From assembly GCF_015223065.1 (NCBI RefSeq), contig NZ_JADFBY010000012.1, positions 1 to 64,000 of the forward strand: a DNA stretch of 64,000 bases, in the 5' to 3' direction. A model generated the notes under the pieces. That model did no database searches, was not told where the DNA came from, and worked only from the letters and a program-made list of their open reading frames with translations. Below, one piece after another: positions 24,282 through 32,974 of this stretch (positions are counted from its first letter, which is position 1; every line of letters begins with the position of its first letter). Both the position numbers and the translations under genes were made by a program. Source of the DNA: Mucilaginibacter sp. JRF (lineage in GTDB: Bacteria; Bacteroidota; Bacteroidia; Sphingobacteriales; Sphingobacteriaceae).

Positions 24282-26219
24282 ATGAAAAAACTTTACGCAA
24301 GTTTGTTTTTTGTGGCGTTATGCCTGCTTGCCGTAGCGCAAAATAAGGCCCCCTTACCCGAAAATTACATTAAACCTTACGGAAAAATTGATGCTGCCGA
24401 CCTGGAGCTGAAAAGCTGTGACTTTGAGCCGGATGCCAATGCCGAGGTGCTTTTTGATGTAGCCAATATTTATTTTGGTAATTACTACGATATTATAAAC
24501 GAGCGGCATAAGCGCGTTAAAATATTTAACACCAACGGTAAAAAACATGCCGATATACGCATTGAATATTACAGCGCTAACCAGTTAGAAATTATTGATC
24601 ATATACAAGCGCAAACCATTAACCTGGTTAACGGTAAACCCGAAATTACCGTGCTTGATAAAAAGCAGATATTTACCCAAAGTATTGATAAAATGCGCTC
24701 GGCAATTGTATTCAGTTTGCCCAATGTTAGGGAAGGATCAGTAATTGAATTTAAATACCGTTGGACAACCTGGTCTATCCGCAACTTTCCTGATTGGATA
24801 ATTCAGAGCAAAATACCTGTACGGTACACCCAGTTAACCACTACAATTCCCGACAGGTACATTTACAGGCCCAACATTCAGCTTTCAAAACCTTATGATA
24901 TAGAGAAAAAGAAAGATGAAACCGAGTTACGCGGCATGATCAATGTTCACTCGTTGTCTGACGAGCCTTTTATGCGCTCCGAAGCAGATAATTTGCAACG
25001 CATAGAATTTACCCTGCAAACCATTCGCAAGACAAGTGGATTGATAACATCATCGGCAGATTCGTGGCCAAAAATATGCGATTATTTAGTTGAAGAAGAA
25101 GATTTTGGTAAACAGTTTAAGAGGAAGATACCCGGTGAGGAGGATATTATTGCCAAAGTAAAAGTGTATAAAACAGATGAGCAAAAAATAGCTTTCCTGT
25201 TCAACTCGGTTAAAAATGCCATTAAATGGAACGAGGTTGACCGTTGGTATACCAGCGAGGGCACTGTAAAAGCGTGGGTTAAAAAATCAGGCAATTCAGC
25301 CGAGGTTAACCTTATACTTTTTCACCTGTTAAAACAGGCCGGGGTTAAGGCCTACCCCATGCTGGTCAGTACCCGTTTAAACGGGCGCATTAATCCGTAT
25401 ACGCCAAACTTGCATCAGTTTAACAGGACTGTGGTGTATATACCTATTGATACAGCCAGGTACTACGTGCTTGATGCTACCAATAAGTACAACCTGTATA
25501 ACGAGGTGCCTGATAACCTGCTTAATTCATCAGGTTTCTATATTGACAGGGATACCAAAGATTATAAGCTGGTTTTTTTGCAACATACCGAACCGGTAAA
25601 ACAGGCTTATTATCTGAATGCCGAGATAAAGCCCGATGGCAAGCTAACCGGCATAAGCCAGATCAGTAGTTTCGCGTACAATAAAATTGCTTACACAGGT
25701 ATATATAAAACCGTTGGCGAGGCTAAGTTTATTGAGTTTTTGCGCAATCAAAATAATCATCTCAAAATATCATCTATCAGTTTTGAGAATATGGATGTGG
25801 ATACACTGCCCTTGGTGCAGAATATTAATTTTGAACTGGAGCCGGACAATGCGGACGATAAGTATATCTATTTTAAACCCAATATTCTCACATCAATACA
25901 AAACAACCCTTTTATAAGCGAGAACCGGTTTACCGATATTGAATTTAGCTACCGCGATAATATTTTTTTTGCCGGTGTATTTAAAATTCCGGCTGGGTTC
26001 AAGCCCGAAGCTTTACCTAAAAGCCAGAGCATTATAATGCCCGACAAAAGCATAATATTCAGGCGGATGATACACATTGATGGCGAAACCATAGCCGTGC
26101 GTTACGCCATTGATTATGCCAAGAACCGGTTTTACAAACAAGAATATCCTGATCTGCGTGAGTTTAACCGGCAGATGTATGAGCTGTTGAATGAGCAAAT
26201 TGTATTAAAAAAATCATAA
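24282..26219 (+). CDS. Exported DUF3857/transglutaminase-like protein, first paralog
   Basis: A 645-residue exported protein with a signal peptide MKKLYASLFFVALCLLAVAQ. A DUF3857 beta-sandwich domain covers about residues 60-225 (INERHKRVKIFNTNGKKHAD; VREGSVIEFKYRWTTWSIRN). A transglutaminase-like core follows (about 295-400), then a beta-rich C-terminal domain. The nucleophile position reads G-N-S (Ser339) where active transglutaminase-like enzymes have Cys, while a downstream HQFNR His and the LDAT Asp are kept. It is therefore probably not a classical thiol enzyme. The next gene is a close paralog (same gene order of motifs throughout). The first two genes are 54 bases apart and form a likely operon with the third. 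Confidence 0.88.
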   Translation: MKKLYASLFFVALCLLAVAQNKAPLPENYIKPYGKIDAADLELKSCDFEPDANAEVLFDVANIYFGNYYDIINERHKRVKIFNTNGKKHADIRIEYYSANQLEIIDHIQAQTINLVNGKPEITVLDKKQIFTQSIDKMRSAIVFSLPNVREGSVIEFKYRWTTWSIRNFPDWIIQSKIPVRYTQLTTTIPDRYIYRPNIQLSKPYDIEKKKDETELRGMINVHSLSDEPFMRSEADNLQRIEFTLQTIRKTSGLITSSADSWPKICDYLVEEEDFGKQFKRKIPGEEDIIAKVKVYKTDEQKIAFLFNSVKNAIKWNEVDRWYTSEGTVKAWVKKSGNSAEVNLILFHLLKQAGVKAYPMLVSTRLNGRINPYTPNLHQFNRTVVYIPIDTARYYVLDATNKYNLYNEVPDNLLNSSGFYIDRDTKDYKLVFLQHTEPVKQAYYLNAEIKPDGKLTGISQISSFAYNKIAYTGIYKTVGEAKFIEFLRNQNNHLKISSISFENMDVDTLPLVQNINFELEPDNADDKYIYFKPNILTSIQNNPFISENRFTDIEFSYRDNIFFAGVFKIPAGFKPEALPKSQSIIMPDKSIIFRRMIHIDGETIAVRYAIDYAKNRFYKQEYPDLREFNRQMYELLNEQIVLKKS

Positions 26220-26273
26220 ATAAAAAAGTAGTAAGTAACCATTTAAATTAATAACAACCCCTAATCCTGACAC

Positions 26274-28259
26274 ATGAAAAAGCTTTTCCTAAGTTTAGTT
26301 GTGGGCGCGCTAAGCTTGTCAGCAACTGCCCAAAAAGCAATATCTCCTGCGGCCACCTATTTAAAAGCCTTCGGTAAAATTGATATGGCCGACCTCGAAC
26401 TAAAAAAATGCGAGTTTGAGCCCGATGCCAACGCCGAAGTACTTTTTGACAAGGCCGATGTTTATTTTGATAACGATTTTAACATTGTTAACGAACGCCA
26501 CAAACGCATCAAGATATTTAATGATAACGGTAAAAAGAATGCCGATATACGTATTGAATATTACAGTGGCGGCCGTTTAGAATATATCACTGATCTGCAA
26601 GCGCAAACCATAAACATAGTGAACGGTAAACCCGAAATCACTAAAATTGATAAGAAACAGATATTTACCGAGGCTATCGATAAATCGCGCTCGGCATTGG
26701 TGTTTTCATTACCAAATGTAAAGCCTGGTTCAGTTATCGAGTTTAAATATCGTTGGGTATCAAACTCATACCTGTATATGCCACACTGGTATTTTCAGGG
26801 TAAAATACCGGTACGTTACAGCCAGATACGTACTGCCATACCTGAGTATTTTTACTTTAAACCATCGGTTAGGGTGCCGCGTATGTTTACGGTTAATACC
26901 AATACAACCGAATCGCAAACCATAGGTGGTGGTACCAATGCCTTAGCATTTAATAACAATATTGATGTGCGTGGTATGGAAAATATACACTCGTTGCCCG
27001 AGGAGCCTTACATGCGCTCGGATGTGGATAACCTGCAAAGCCTGTCGTTTGTGCTTACCACCATACGCCCTACTGGTGGCTTTGTTAGGTCGGGTGCTGA
27101 TACCTGGCCAAAGGTAGGTGGATACTTGGCTGAGGATGAGGATTTCGGTAAGCAGTTAAAACGTAAGCTGCAAGGCGAAGAAGTGATCATAGCTAAAGCT
27201 AAAGAACTTAAAACCGACGAGCAAAAAATAGCCTACGTATTTAACGAGGTTAAAAAAACCATGAAATGGAACGATGTTGACCAGTGGTATACTAACGAAG
27301 GTACCGTAAAGGCCTGGGAAAAGAAAACCGGTAACTCAGCCGAAGTAAACCTGATATTGTATCATTTACTTAAACAAGCAGGTGTTAACGCTTACCCAAT
27401 GGTGGTTAGCACGCGCGATAATGGGCGTGTAAATCCGTTCAACCCCAATACGCATCAGTTTAACCGTGCCGTAGTTTATATTCCTATTGATACCACCCGA
27501 CATTACGTGTTGGATGCTACCAATAAATATAACCTTTACAACCACGTGCCTGATAACCTGCTTAACTCGGCCGGTTTGTATATTGATAAAGAGAACAAAA
27601 ACTACGATGTTATCTTTTTACAAAACACGGAGCCTGTAAGGCAATCATACTACGTAAATGTAGAGATAAAACCTGAAGGCAAAATGATTGGTACTAACCA
27701 GGTGAGCAGCTACGGTTACAACAAGATAAGCCGTACCGCCAAATATAAAACCGATGGCGAAACCAAGTTTATCGAGTATCTGAAAAATAAGGATAACAAC
27801 CTTAAAATATCCTCAGTAAAGTTCGAGAATATGGATGTTGATACCCTGCCATTGATACAAAGCATCAACTTTGATCTGGAGCTTACCGGGTCTGACGGTA
27901 ACTTCATCTATTTTAACCCTAACGTGTTAACCATGATGAATACCAACCCGTTCATCAGCGAAAACCGTTATACCGATATTGATTACGGCTACCGCGATAA
28001 TGTAAGCTTTACCGGTATGTATAAAATTCCGGCTGGCTTTAAGACCGAAACGTTGCCAAAAAGCGTAAGTCTTACCTTGCCTGATAATGGTGTTAATTTT
28101 AAACGTATTGTTAATGCAAGCAACGATGTTATATCAGTACGTTACGTTATCGACAGGCAAAAAACCACCTATTTTAAAGAGGATTATGCCGATTTCAGGG
28201 AGTTTAGCCGCCAGATGTACGAGATGATGAACGAGCAGATCGTTCTAAAAAAATCATAA
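26274..28259 (+). CDS. Exported DUF3857/transglutaminase-like protein, second paralog
   Basis: A 661-residue protein, a tandem duplicate of the preceding gene. Long stretches are near identical (KRIKIFNDNGKKNADIRIEY; PDNLLNSAGLYIDKENKNYD). It has a signal peptide (residues 1-19), a DUF3857 domain, a transglutaminase-like core and a C-terminal beta domain. It differs by an insert of about 15 residues rich in Asn/Thr/Gly near residue 210 (TTESQTIGGGTNALAFNNNI). The nucleophile position is again Ser (Ser355 in TGNSAEVN), so the Cys-to-Ser state predates the duplication. The protein is probably periplasmic or outer-membrane associated. Confidence 0.88.
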   Translation: MKKLFLSLVVGALSLSATAQKAISPAATYLKAFGKIDMADLELKKCEFEPDANAEVLFDKADVYFDNDFNIVNERHKRIKIFNDNGKKNADIRIEYYSGGRLEYITDLQAQTINIVNGKPEITKIDKKQIFTEAIDKSRSALVFSLPNVKPGSVIEFKYRWVSNSYLYMPHWYFQGKIPVRYSQIRTAIPEYFYFKPSVRVPRMFTVNTNTTESQTIGGGTNALAFNNNIDVRGMENIHSLPEEPYMRSDVDNLQSLSFVLTTIRPTGGFVRSGADTWPKVGGYLAEDEDFGKQLKRKLQGEEVIIAKAKELKTDEQKIAYVFNEVKKTMKWNDVDQWYTNEGTVKAWEKKTGNSAEVNLILYHLLKQAGVNAYPMVVSTRDNGRVNPFNPNTHQFNRAVVYIPIDTTRHYVLDATNKYNLYNHVPDNLLNSAGLYIDKENKNYDVIFLQNTEPVRQSYYVNVEIKPEGKMIGTNQVSSYGYNKISRTAKYKTDGETKFIEYLKNKDNNLKISSVKFENMDVDTLPLIQSINFDLELTGSDGNFIYFNPNVLTMMNTNPFISENRYTDIDYGYRDNVSFTGMYKIPAGFKTETLPKSVSLTLPDNGVNFKRIVNASNDVISVRYVIDRQKTTYFKEDYADFREFSRQMYEMMNEQIVLKKS

Positions 28260-28275
28260 TCTTCTTTTAGTACCC

Positions 28276-30192
28276 ATGTTCAAGAAATTGTTTTTATCAG
28301 GTATGCTGCTTGCAAGCGGCATACCTGTTTTTGCGCAAAAATTAGCCCCCGAATTATATAAGGCTTCAACTATACCTGATTCACTTAAAACTGATGCTAA
28401 TGCCGTAGTTCGTTATTCAGTTACAGAAATGTATGTAAAGGCCAGGGGGAGTATGGTAAACAGGATACATAAAATTACTACCATATTGAATGAAAAGGGC
28501 GATGATGAGTCGTTATTGGTATTATACTATGATAAAAAATTCAGAAGCGTTAACAGCGCGTCAATGATCGTGTATGATGCTGACGGCAAGGTGATCAAAA
28601 AATATCGTAAAAGTGACATGTATGACCGCGCGGCAGTTGACGGTATGTCTATCATAACCGATCATCGCATACTTGCATTAAAGCACGACATTATAAATTA
28701 TCCTGTAACTGTAGAGATCAGTCATGAAACAAATGCCAATAGTTATCTTGATCTGGGGGATTGGTATATACAACATCCAGAAGTGGCTGTGCAGCATGCT
28801 GAATTCAGGGCTTACGTAAATCCGGTTGTTGGTTTTAGGTACAAAAACAAACATATCAATATTAAGCCTGTAAAAACCACCGAAAACGGAATAGACAAGT
28901 ACACCTGGGTGGTTAATAGCTTGAAAGCAACAAAGCCGGAGGATGATGCCCCATCATGGTTAGTAACCCCTAAGGTGTTGATGGCTGCAAACCAGTTTTC
29001 GTACGATGATATTGACGGCGAGATCGATACATGGCAAAATTATGGTAAGTGGCAGCTAAAGGTAAATACTGATGTTTGTACTCTGCCACCTGCACGTGCC
29101 GAAGAAATAAGGAAAATGACGGCCAATATTAAAACGGATAAAGAGAAGGCTAAGTTTTTATACGAATACATGCAGCAAAATATGCGATATGTAAGCATCG
29201 CATTAGGTATAGGCGGGTTAAAGCCCTTCCCTGCAACATTTGTTGATCAAAAAAAGTACGGTGATTGCAAGGCTTTATCAAACTATATGTATGCTATGCT
29301 TAAGGCCGTAAATATTTCATCGTACTATACAATGGTTTATGGCGGCGAAAATGGCGAGCCTGCTGATGTGGATTTTCCTACAGATCCATTTAATCATGTT
29401 ATACTGTGCATCCCTTTTAAAAATGATACAACCTGGCTGGAGTGTACAAGTAATACTAATCCGTTCGGTTCTTTGGGTACTTTTACTGAAAACAGGAATG
29501 CATTATTAATAACCGAAATCGGAGGGAAATTGGTTAATACGCCCAAAAGCAAAGCCGATGTTAACGTATTTAATAGTAGTGTAAATATTCAGCTTAAGGC
29601 TGATGGTAGCGCTGTATCAACTGTTAAGCTGCAAAATACCGGTGAATACCGCGATATGCTGATAGGCCTGGCACGTATGTCATTTGATGATCAGAAGGAG
29701 GCATTAGTACGTTCCATGAAAATGAAACAGCCGGCAGTATTCAATATTAAAAACGGTGATGACAAGGCCGGTATAAAAAGTCTGGAACTTGAGATGGAGT
29801 ACGATAAGTTTAGCGATGTAATAGCTGGTTCAAGGCAGTTTTATAAACCCGCGGCTTTTGATCTGTGGACTTACACTTGTCCGGTCACAGAAAAGCGTAA
29901 AACCGATTTTTACTTTGATCATCCGCTGCAAAAAAACTGTGTTACCACCATTACCCTGCCTGATGGTTTTGAGGTAGAGAATATGCCCGCCAACCAAACC
30001 CTTAAGTTTACTTATGGCGATTATACGCTGAATTACGTGTATGATGCCGCCAAGAACCAGGTAGTAAGTACGGCTAAGTTTAATTTGAATAACCATATTA
30101 TCCCTGCTGCAAAATATACCGAAATGCAGAAGTACATGGATGATGTGGCTAAAGCGCAAAACAAAAAGCTGGTTATAAAGCGCAAGGCTTAA
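28276..30192 (+). CDS. Exported DUF3857 and transglutaminase-like protein with intact Cys
   Basis: A 638-residue exported protein. The signal peptide is MFKKLFLSGMLLASGIPVFA. The DUF3857 domain covers about residues 50-215 (NRIHKITTILNEKGDDESLL). The transglutaminase-like core is at about 275-395 with the expected nucleophile in KKYGDCKALSNYMYAML (Cys331), then FNHVILCIPF for the His. A C-terminal beta domain follows. It is a distant relative of the two preceding proteins, and it alone keeps the catalytic Cys. It starts 16 bases after the second paralog, so the three are likely one operon. The substrate is unknown; a role in cell-surface protein modification or proteolysis is inference. Confidence 0.9.
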   Translation: MFKKLFLSGMLLASGIPVFAQKLAPELYKASTIPDSLKTDANAVVRYSVTEMYVKARGSMVNRIHKITTILNEKGDDESLLVLYYDKKFRSVNSASMIVYDADGKVIKKYRKSDMYDRAAVDGMSIITDHRILALKHDIINYPVTVEISHETNANSYLDLGDWYIQHPEVAVQHAEFRAYVNPVVGFRYKNKHINIKPVKTTENGIDKYTWVVNSLKATKPEDDAPSWLVTPKVLMAANQFSYDDIDGEIDTWQNYGKWQLKVNTDVCTLPPARAEEIRKMTANIKTDKEKAKFLYEYMQQNMRYVSIALGIGGLKPFPATFVDQKKYGDCKALSNYMYAMLKAVNISSYYTMVYGGENGEPADVDFPTDPFNHVILCIPFKNDTTWLECTSNTNPFGSLGTFTENRNALLITEIGGKLVNTPKSKADVNVFNSSVNIQLKADGSAVSTVKLQNTGEYRDMLIGLARMSFDDQKEALVRSMKMKQPAVFNIKNGDDKAGIKSLELEMEYDKFSDVIAGSRQFYKPAAFDLWTYTCPVTEKRKTDFYFDHPLQKNCVTTITLPDGFEVENMPANQTLKFTYGDYTLNYVYDAAKNQVVSTAKFNLNNHIIPAAKYTEMQKYMDDVAKAQNKKLVIKRKA

Positions 30193-30202
30193 CTTTGCGC
30201 CA

Positions 30203-30832
30203 ATGATATTCAGGCTTGATGAACGTTTGCTGTTTCCGGACCCGGCACTTGCCGAGGAGGATGGTCTGTTGGCCGTTGGCGGCGATCTGTCGCCCGAACG
30301 GTTGATGCTGGCCTACAGCAGCGGCATATTCCCCTGGTATAGCGATGATACACCCATATTGTGGTACTCGCCACATGAGCGTTTTGTGTTGAACCCGGCA
30401 ACGGTTATCATATCAAAAAGCATGCGGCAGGTACTACGTTCGGGTAAGTTTAGGGTGACATTTAACACCGCCTTTGCTGATGTTATACAAGCCTGCTCGC
30501 TCATTAAGCGTGAAGGGCAGGATGGCACCTGGATAACCGACGATATGATAGTGGCCTACATCAATCTTAATCAACTTGGCAAAGCCCATTCGGTTGAAGT
30601 TTGGCAGGATGATGTGTTGGTTGGCGGCCTGTATGGTGTGGAGGTTGGCAAAGTATTTTGCGGTGAAAGCATGTTCAGCAAAGTAAGTAACGCCTCCAAA
30701 ACAGCGCTCATTACCCTCTGCCAAACAGGTAAATACAGCTTAATAGACTGCCAGGTTTATACCGAACATTTGGAAAGTATGGGCGCGGGCATGATATCTC
30801 GTGATGATTATATGGCGGCACTGCGGCAATAA
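30203..30832 (+). CDS. aat: Leucyl/phenylalanyl-tRNA-protein transferase
   Basis: A 209-residue cytosolic enzyme that transfers Leu or Phe from aminoacyl-tRNA to N-terminal Arg or Lys of proteins, marking them for ClpS/ClpAP (N-end rule). The signatures are LLAVGGDLSPERLMLAYSSG, then IFPWY (about residues 22-46), SPHERFVL, GTWITDDMIVAY and VGGLYGVEVGKVFCGESMFS (about 140-159). The length is normal. It starts ten bases after the DUF3857 gene and precedes ruvC by 22 bases. Confidence 0.97.
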   Translation: MIFRLDERLLFPDPALAEEDGLLAVGGDLSPERLMLAYSSGIFPWYSDDTPILWYSPHERFVLNPATVIISKSMRQVLRSGKFRVTFNTAFADVIQACSLIKREGQDGTWITDDMIVAYINLNQLGKAHSVEVWQDDVLVGGLYGVEVGKVFCGESMFSKVSNASKTALITLCQTGKYSLIDCQVYTEHLESMGAGMISRDDYMAALRQ

Positions 30833-30854
30833 TCTGTTACCTTCGCATTTATAC

Positions 30855-31454
30855 ATGCAGAGCATCAACACACAGGAGCGTATAATTTTAGGTATTGACC
30901 CGGGTACCGCCGTAATGGGTTACGGGCTGGTAAAACAAACCGGCTCAAAGCTCGAGCTGATCAGCCTGGGCGTGGTAAAAATGGGTAACCTTGATGATCA
31001 CATGCTCAAGCTGCAACGCATTTTTGAAAAAACCGTAGCCCTTATTGATAATTATCACCCCGATTGCCTGGCTATTGAGGCGCCTTTTTATGGTAAAAAC
31101 ATACAGGTAATGCTTAAACTGGGCAGGGCACAAGGCATGGCTATGGCCGCCGCCTTATCACGCAATGTTGATATTACCGAGTATGCTCCCCGTAAAATAA
31201 AACAATCCATAACCGGCAATGGCAACGCCACCAAAGAGCAGGTTGCCGGTATGATACAGCGCCTGCTGAACTTTACCGAAACGCCCGATTTTTTGGATGC
31301 TACCGACGGACTGGCCGTAGCCGTTTGTCATGCTTTTCAGCGTAATGTTGGCGGCGGTTCGTCGTCATCAGGCTCAAAAAAATCGTACTCCGGCTGGGGT
31401 ACTTTTGTTAAGGATAATGCCACCCGTGTATCAGGCGTTGGTAAAAAAAAGTAG
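30855..31454 (+). CDS. ruvC: Holliday junction endonuclease RuvC
   Basis: About 199 residues. RuvC is the dimeric resolvase that cuts Holliday junctions moved by RuvAB. I use ATG 30855 (MQSINTQERIILGIDPGT); the longer frame overlaps aat without homology. The catalytic acids are visible: Asp in GIDPGTAVMGYG, Glu in AIEAPFYGKN and the Asp pair in DATDGLAVAVCH. The core is followed by a basic, Ser/Gly-rich tail of about 30 residues (GGGSSSSGSKKSYSGWG to VGKKK), usual in this bacterial group. It follows aat closely. Confidence 0.97.
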   Translation: MQSINTQERIILGIDPGTAVMGYGLVKQTGSKLELISLGVVKMGNLDDHMLKLQRIFEKTVALIDNYHPDCLAIEAPFYGKNIQVMLKLGRAQGMAMAAALSRNVDITEYAPRKIKQSITGNGNATKEQVAGMIQRLLNFTETPDFLDATDGLAVAVCHAFQRNVGGGSSSSGSKKSYSGWGTFVKDNATRVSGVGKKK

Positions 31455-31519
31455 GTTGTTGTTTATAACTTACCCCCGATGTTAAAAACTATCATTACCT
31501 CCGTAAATCCCTCGTCGCC

Positions 31520-31527
31520 TATCTTTG
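31520..31527 (+). promoter_or_regulatory. Candidate -7 box for the riboswitch-nrdB transcript
   Basis: TATCTTTG fits TAnnTTTG and lies about 30 bases before the riboswitch begins, a sensible distance. No clear TTG was found at the expected distance upstream. Confidence 0.4.
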
Positions 31528-31555
31528 AAAGCACCAAATAGTTCTTTGTAAACAC

Positions 31556-31740
31556 TGTAAAGGTTGCCGGTTTTAAAGCCGGTATTAAAAGGGAACCATG
31601 TTAAATTCATGGGCTGACGCTGCAACTGTAAAGTTTTGGTGGTCAGATGGTTGACTTGATTTGTTGTTGAGGACAGTAATCTCACCAATGACTGCTGACC
31701 AATGACCAACAAACCAGAACGAAGCCAGACACCTGCCTTA
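31556..31740 (+). promoter_or_regulatory. Cobalamin (B12) riboswitch upstream of nrdB-nrdA
   Basis: The conserved pieces occur in order: AGGTTGCCGG (31561-31570), TTAAAAGGGAACCATG with a small CCATG/CATGG hairpin (about 31585-31612), the core GCTGACGCTGCAACTGTA (31613-31630), and the B12 box AGCCAGACACCTGCC (31723-31737). AGGT near the start pairs with ACCT of the box, closing the domain. The aptamer ends about 150 bases before the nrdB start, leaving room for an expression platform. Adenosylcobalamin is the usual ligand. No structure computation was run. Confidence 0.9.
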
Positions 31741-31821
31741 CGGTATTGACAAAACTTTCACGCATAGGGTTTTGCCAAAAGAAGTAGCCTGCCTGCCGGC
31801 GCCATAGCGCGCTTGCCTGTT

Positions 31822-31885
31822 GCGCCCTCGTCTTTTGTCAGCTCCCGCTGCAACAACATAAAAACTAATTTAACTGACGAGGCGC
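31822..31885 (+). promoter_or_regulatory. Hairpin masking the nrdB translation start
   Basis: GCGCCCTCGTC (31822-31832) is complementary to GACGAGGCGC (31876-31885), leaving one bulged C. The 3' arm ends two bases before the nrdB ATG (31888). The 5' part can alternatively pair with GGCGC at about 31799-31803. This is a plausible expression platform acting on translation; the linkage to ligand binding is inference. Confidence 0.55.
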
Positions 31886-31887
31886 TT

Positions 31888-32865
31888 ATGAAACAGGAAA
31901 ATGATGAAGTATTGCTGAGAGAGAACAAAGACCGCTTTGTGATCCTCCCCATTAACTACCCCAAGATCTGGGAAATGTACAAAAAGCACGAAGCCAGCTT
32001 TTGGACGGCTGAGGAAATTGACCTTAGCGACGACCTGAAGCACTGGGAAACGTTGAACGCCGGCGAGAAGCATTTTATATCGCACATACTGGCGTTTTTT
32101 GCTGCCAGCGATGGTATTGTGAACGAGAACCTGGCCGTAAACTTTATGAGCGAAGTACAGGTACCCGAGGCACGTTGCTTTTATGGTTTCCAGATAATGA
32201 TGGAGAACATACACTCCGAAACGTATGCCCTGCTGATTGATACTTACGTTAAAGATCCGGTTGAAAAAGATCGCCTTTTCCACGCCATTGATACCGTACC
32301 ATGTGTTGGCAAAAAAGCTGAATGGGCACTTAAATGGATAGAGAACGGCACCTTCGCGCAGCGCCTTGTCGCTTTCGCCGCGGTTGAGGGTATCTTCTTT
32401 TCTGGTAGCTTTTGTTCACTGTTCTGGCTTAAAAAACGTGGCCTGATGCCGGGTTTGACATTCAGCAACGAGTTGATATCACGCGACGAAGGTATGCATT
32501 GTGAGTTTGCCTGCTTGCTTTACAGCATGTTAAATAACAAACTAAGCAAAGAAGAAGCTACCAGCATTATTACCGATGCTGTTGAAATAGAAAAGGAATT
32601 TGTAAGCGATGCCTTACCGGTTAACCTGATAGGTATGAACGCTAAACTGATGAGCCAGTACATTGAGTTTGTGGCCGACAGATGGTTGCAGGAGCTGGGT
32701 TACGATAAGCATTACAATGCTACCAATCCGTTTGATTTTATGGAGATGATAAGCTTGCAGGGTAAAACCAACTTTTTTGAAAAGCGCGTAGGCGACTACC
32801 AAAAAAGCGGCGTACTAAACAACGTACCCGATAGCAAATCGTTCTCGCTGGATGAGGACTTTTAA
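31888..32865 (+). CDS. nrdB: Class I ribonucleotide reductase, small (radical) subunit
   Basis: About 325 residues. This subunit generates the tyrosyl radical used by NrdA to make deoxyribonucleotides. ATG 31888 is chosen; an in-frame TTG at 31813 would add an unconserved leader and lie inside the leader RNA. It is of the eukaryote-like R2 type: QVPEARCFYGFQIMMENIHS followed by ETY. The iron ligands are readable as Asp45, Glu106, His109, Glu167, Glu201 and His204, and the radical tyrosine as Tyr113 (by comparison with mouse R2). It lies downstream of a cobalamin riboswitch and 109 bases before nrdA. Confidence 0.97.
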   Translation: MKQENDEVLLRENKDRFVILPINYPKIWEMYKKHEASFWTAEEIDLSDDLKHWETLNAGEKHFISHILAFFAASDGIVNENLAVNFMSEVQVPEARCFYGFQIMMENIHSETYALLIDTYVKDPVEKDRLFHAIDTVPCVGKKAEWALKWIENGTFAQRLVAFAAVEGIFFSGSFCSLFWLKKRGLMPGLTFSNELISRDEGMHCEFACLLYSMLNNKLSKEEATSIITDAVEIEKEFVSDALPVNLIGMNAKLMSQYIEFVADRWLQELGYDKHYNATNPFDFMEMISLQGKTNFFEKRVGDYQKSGVLNNVPDSKSFSLDEDF

Positions 32866-32868
32866 CAG

Positions 32869-32967
32869 CCCCACCCGGCCTCCCCTGAAGGGGAGGAGCA
32901 AAAAAGATAATTAATTCATAAAGTAATACACTCACTTAAAAATTCCCCCTTTAGGGGGTTAGGGGGC
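32869..32967. repeat. Bipartite inverted repeat R5, copy in the nrdB/nrdA spacer
   Basis: Left arm CAGCCCCACCCGGCCTCCCC, then TGAAGGGGAGG. The right arm ATTCCCCCTTTAGGGGGTTAG (32942 on) is identical over 26 bases to 11242-11267. The total length (about 99 bases) and the AT-rich middle match the copy at 11171-11267. It ends seven bases before the nrdA ATG. Confidence 0.8.
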
Positions 32968-32974
32968 ACGCAGT

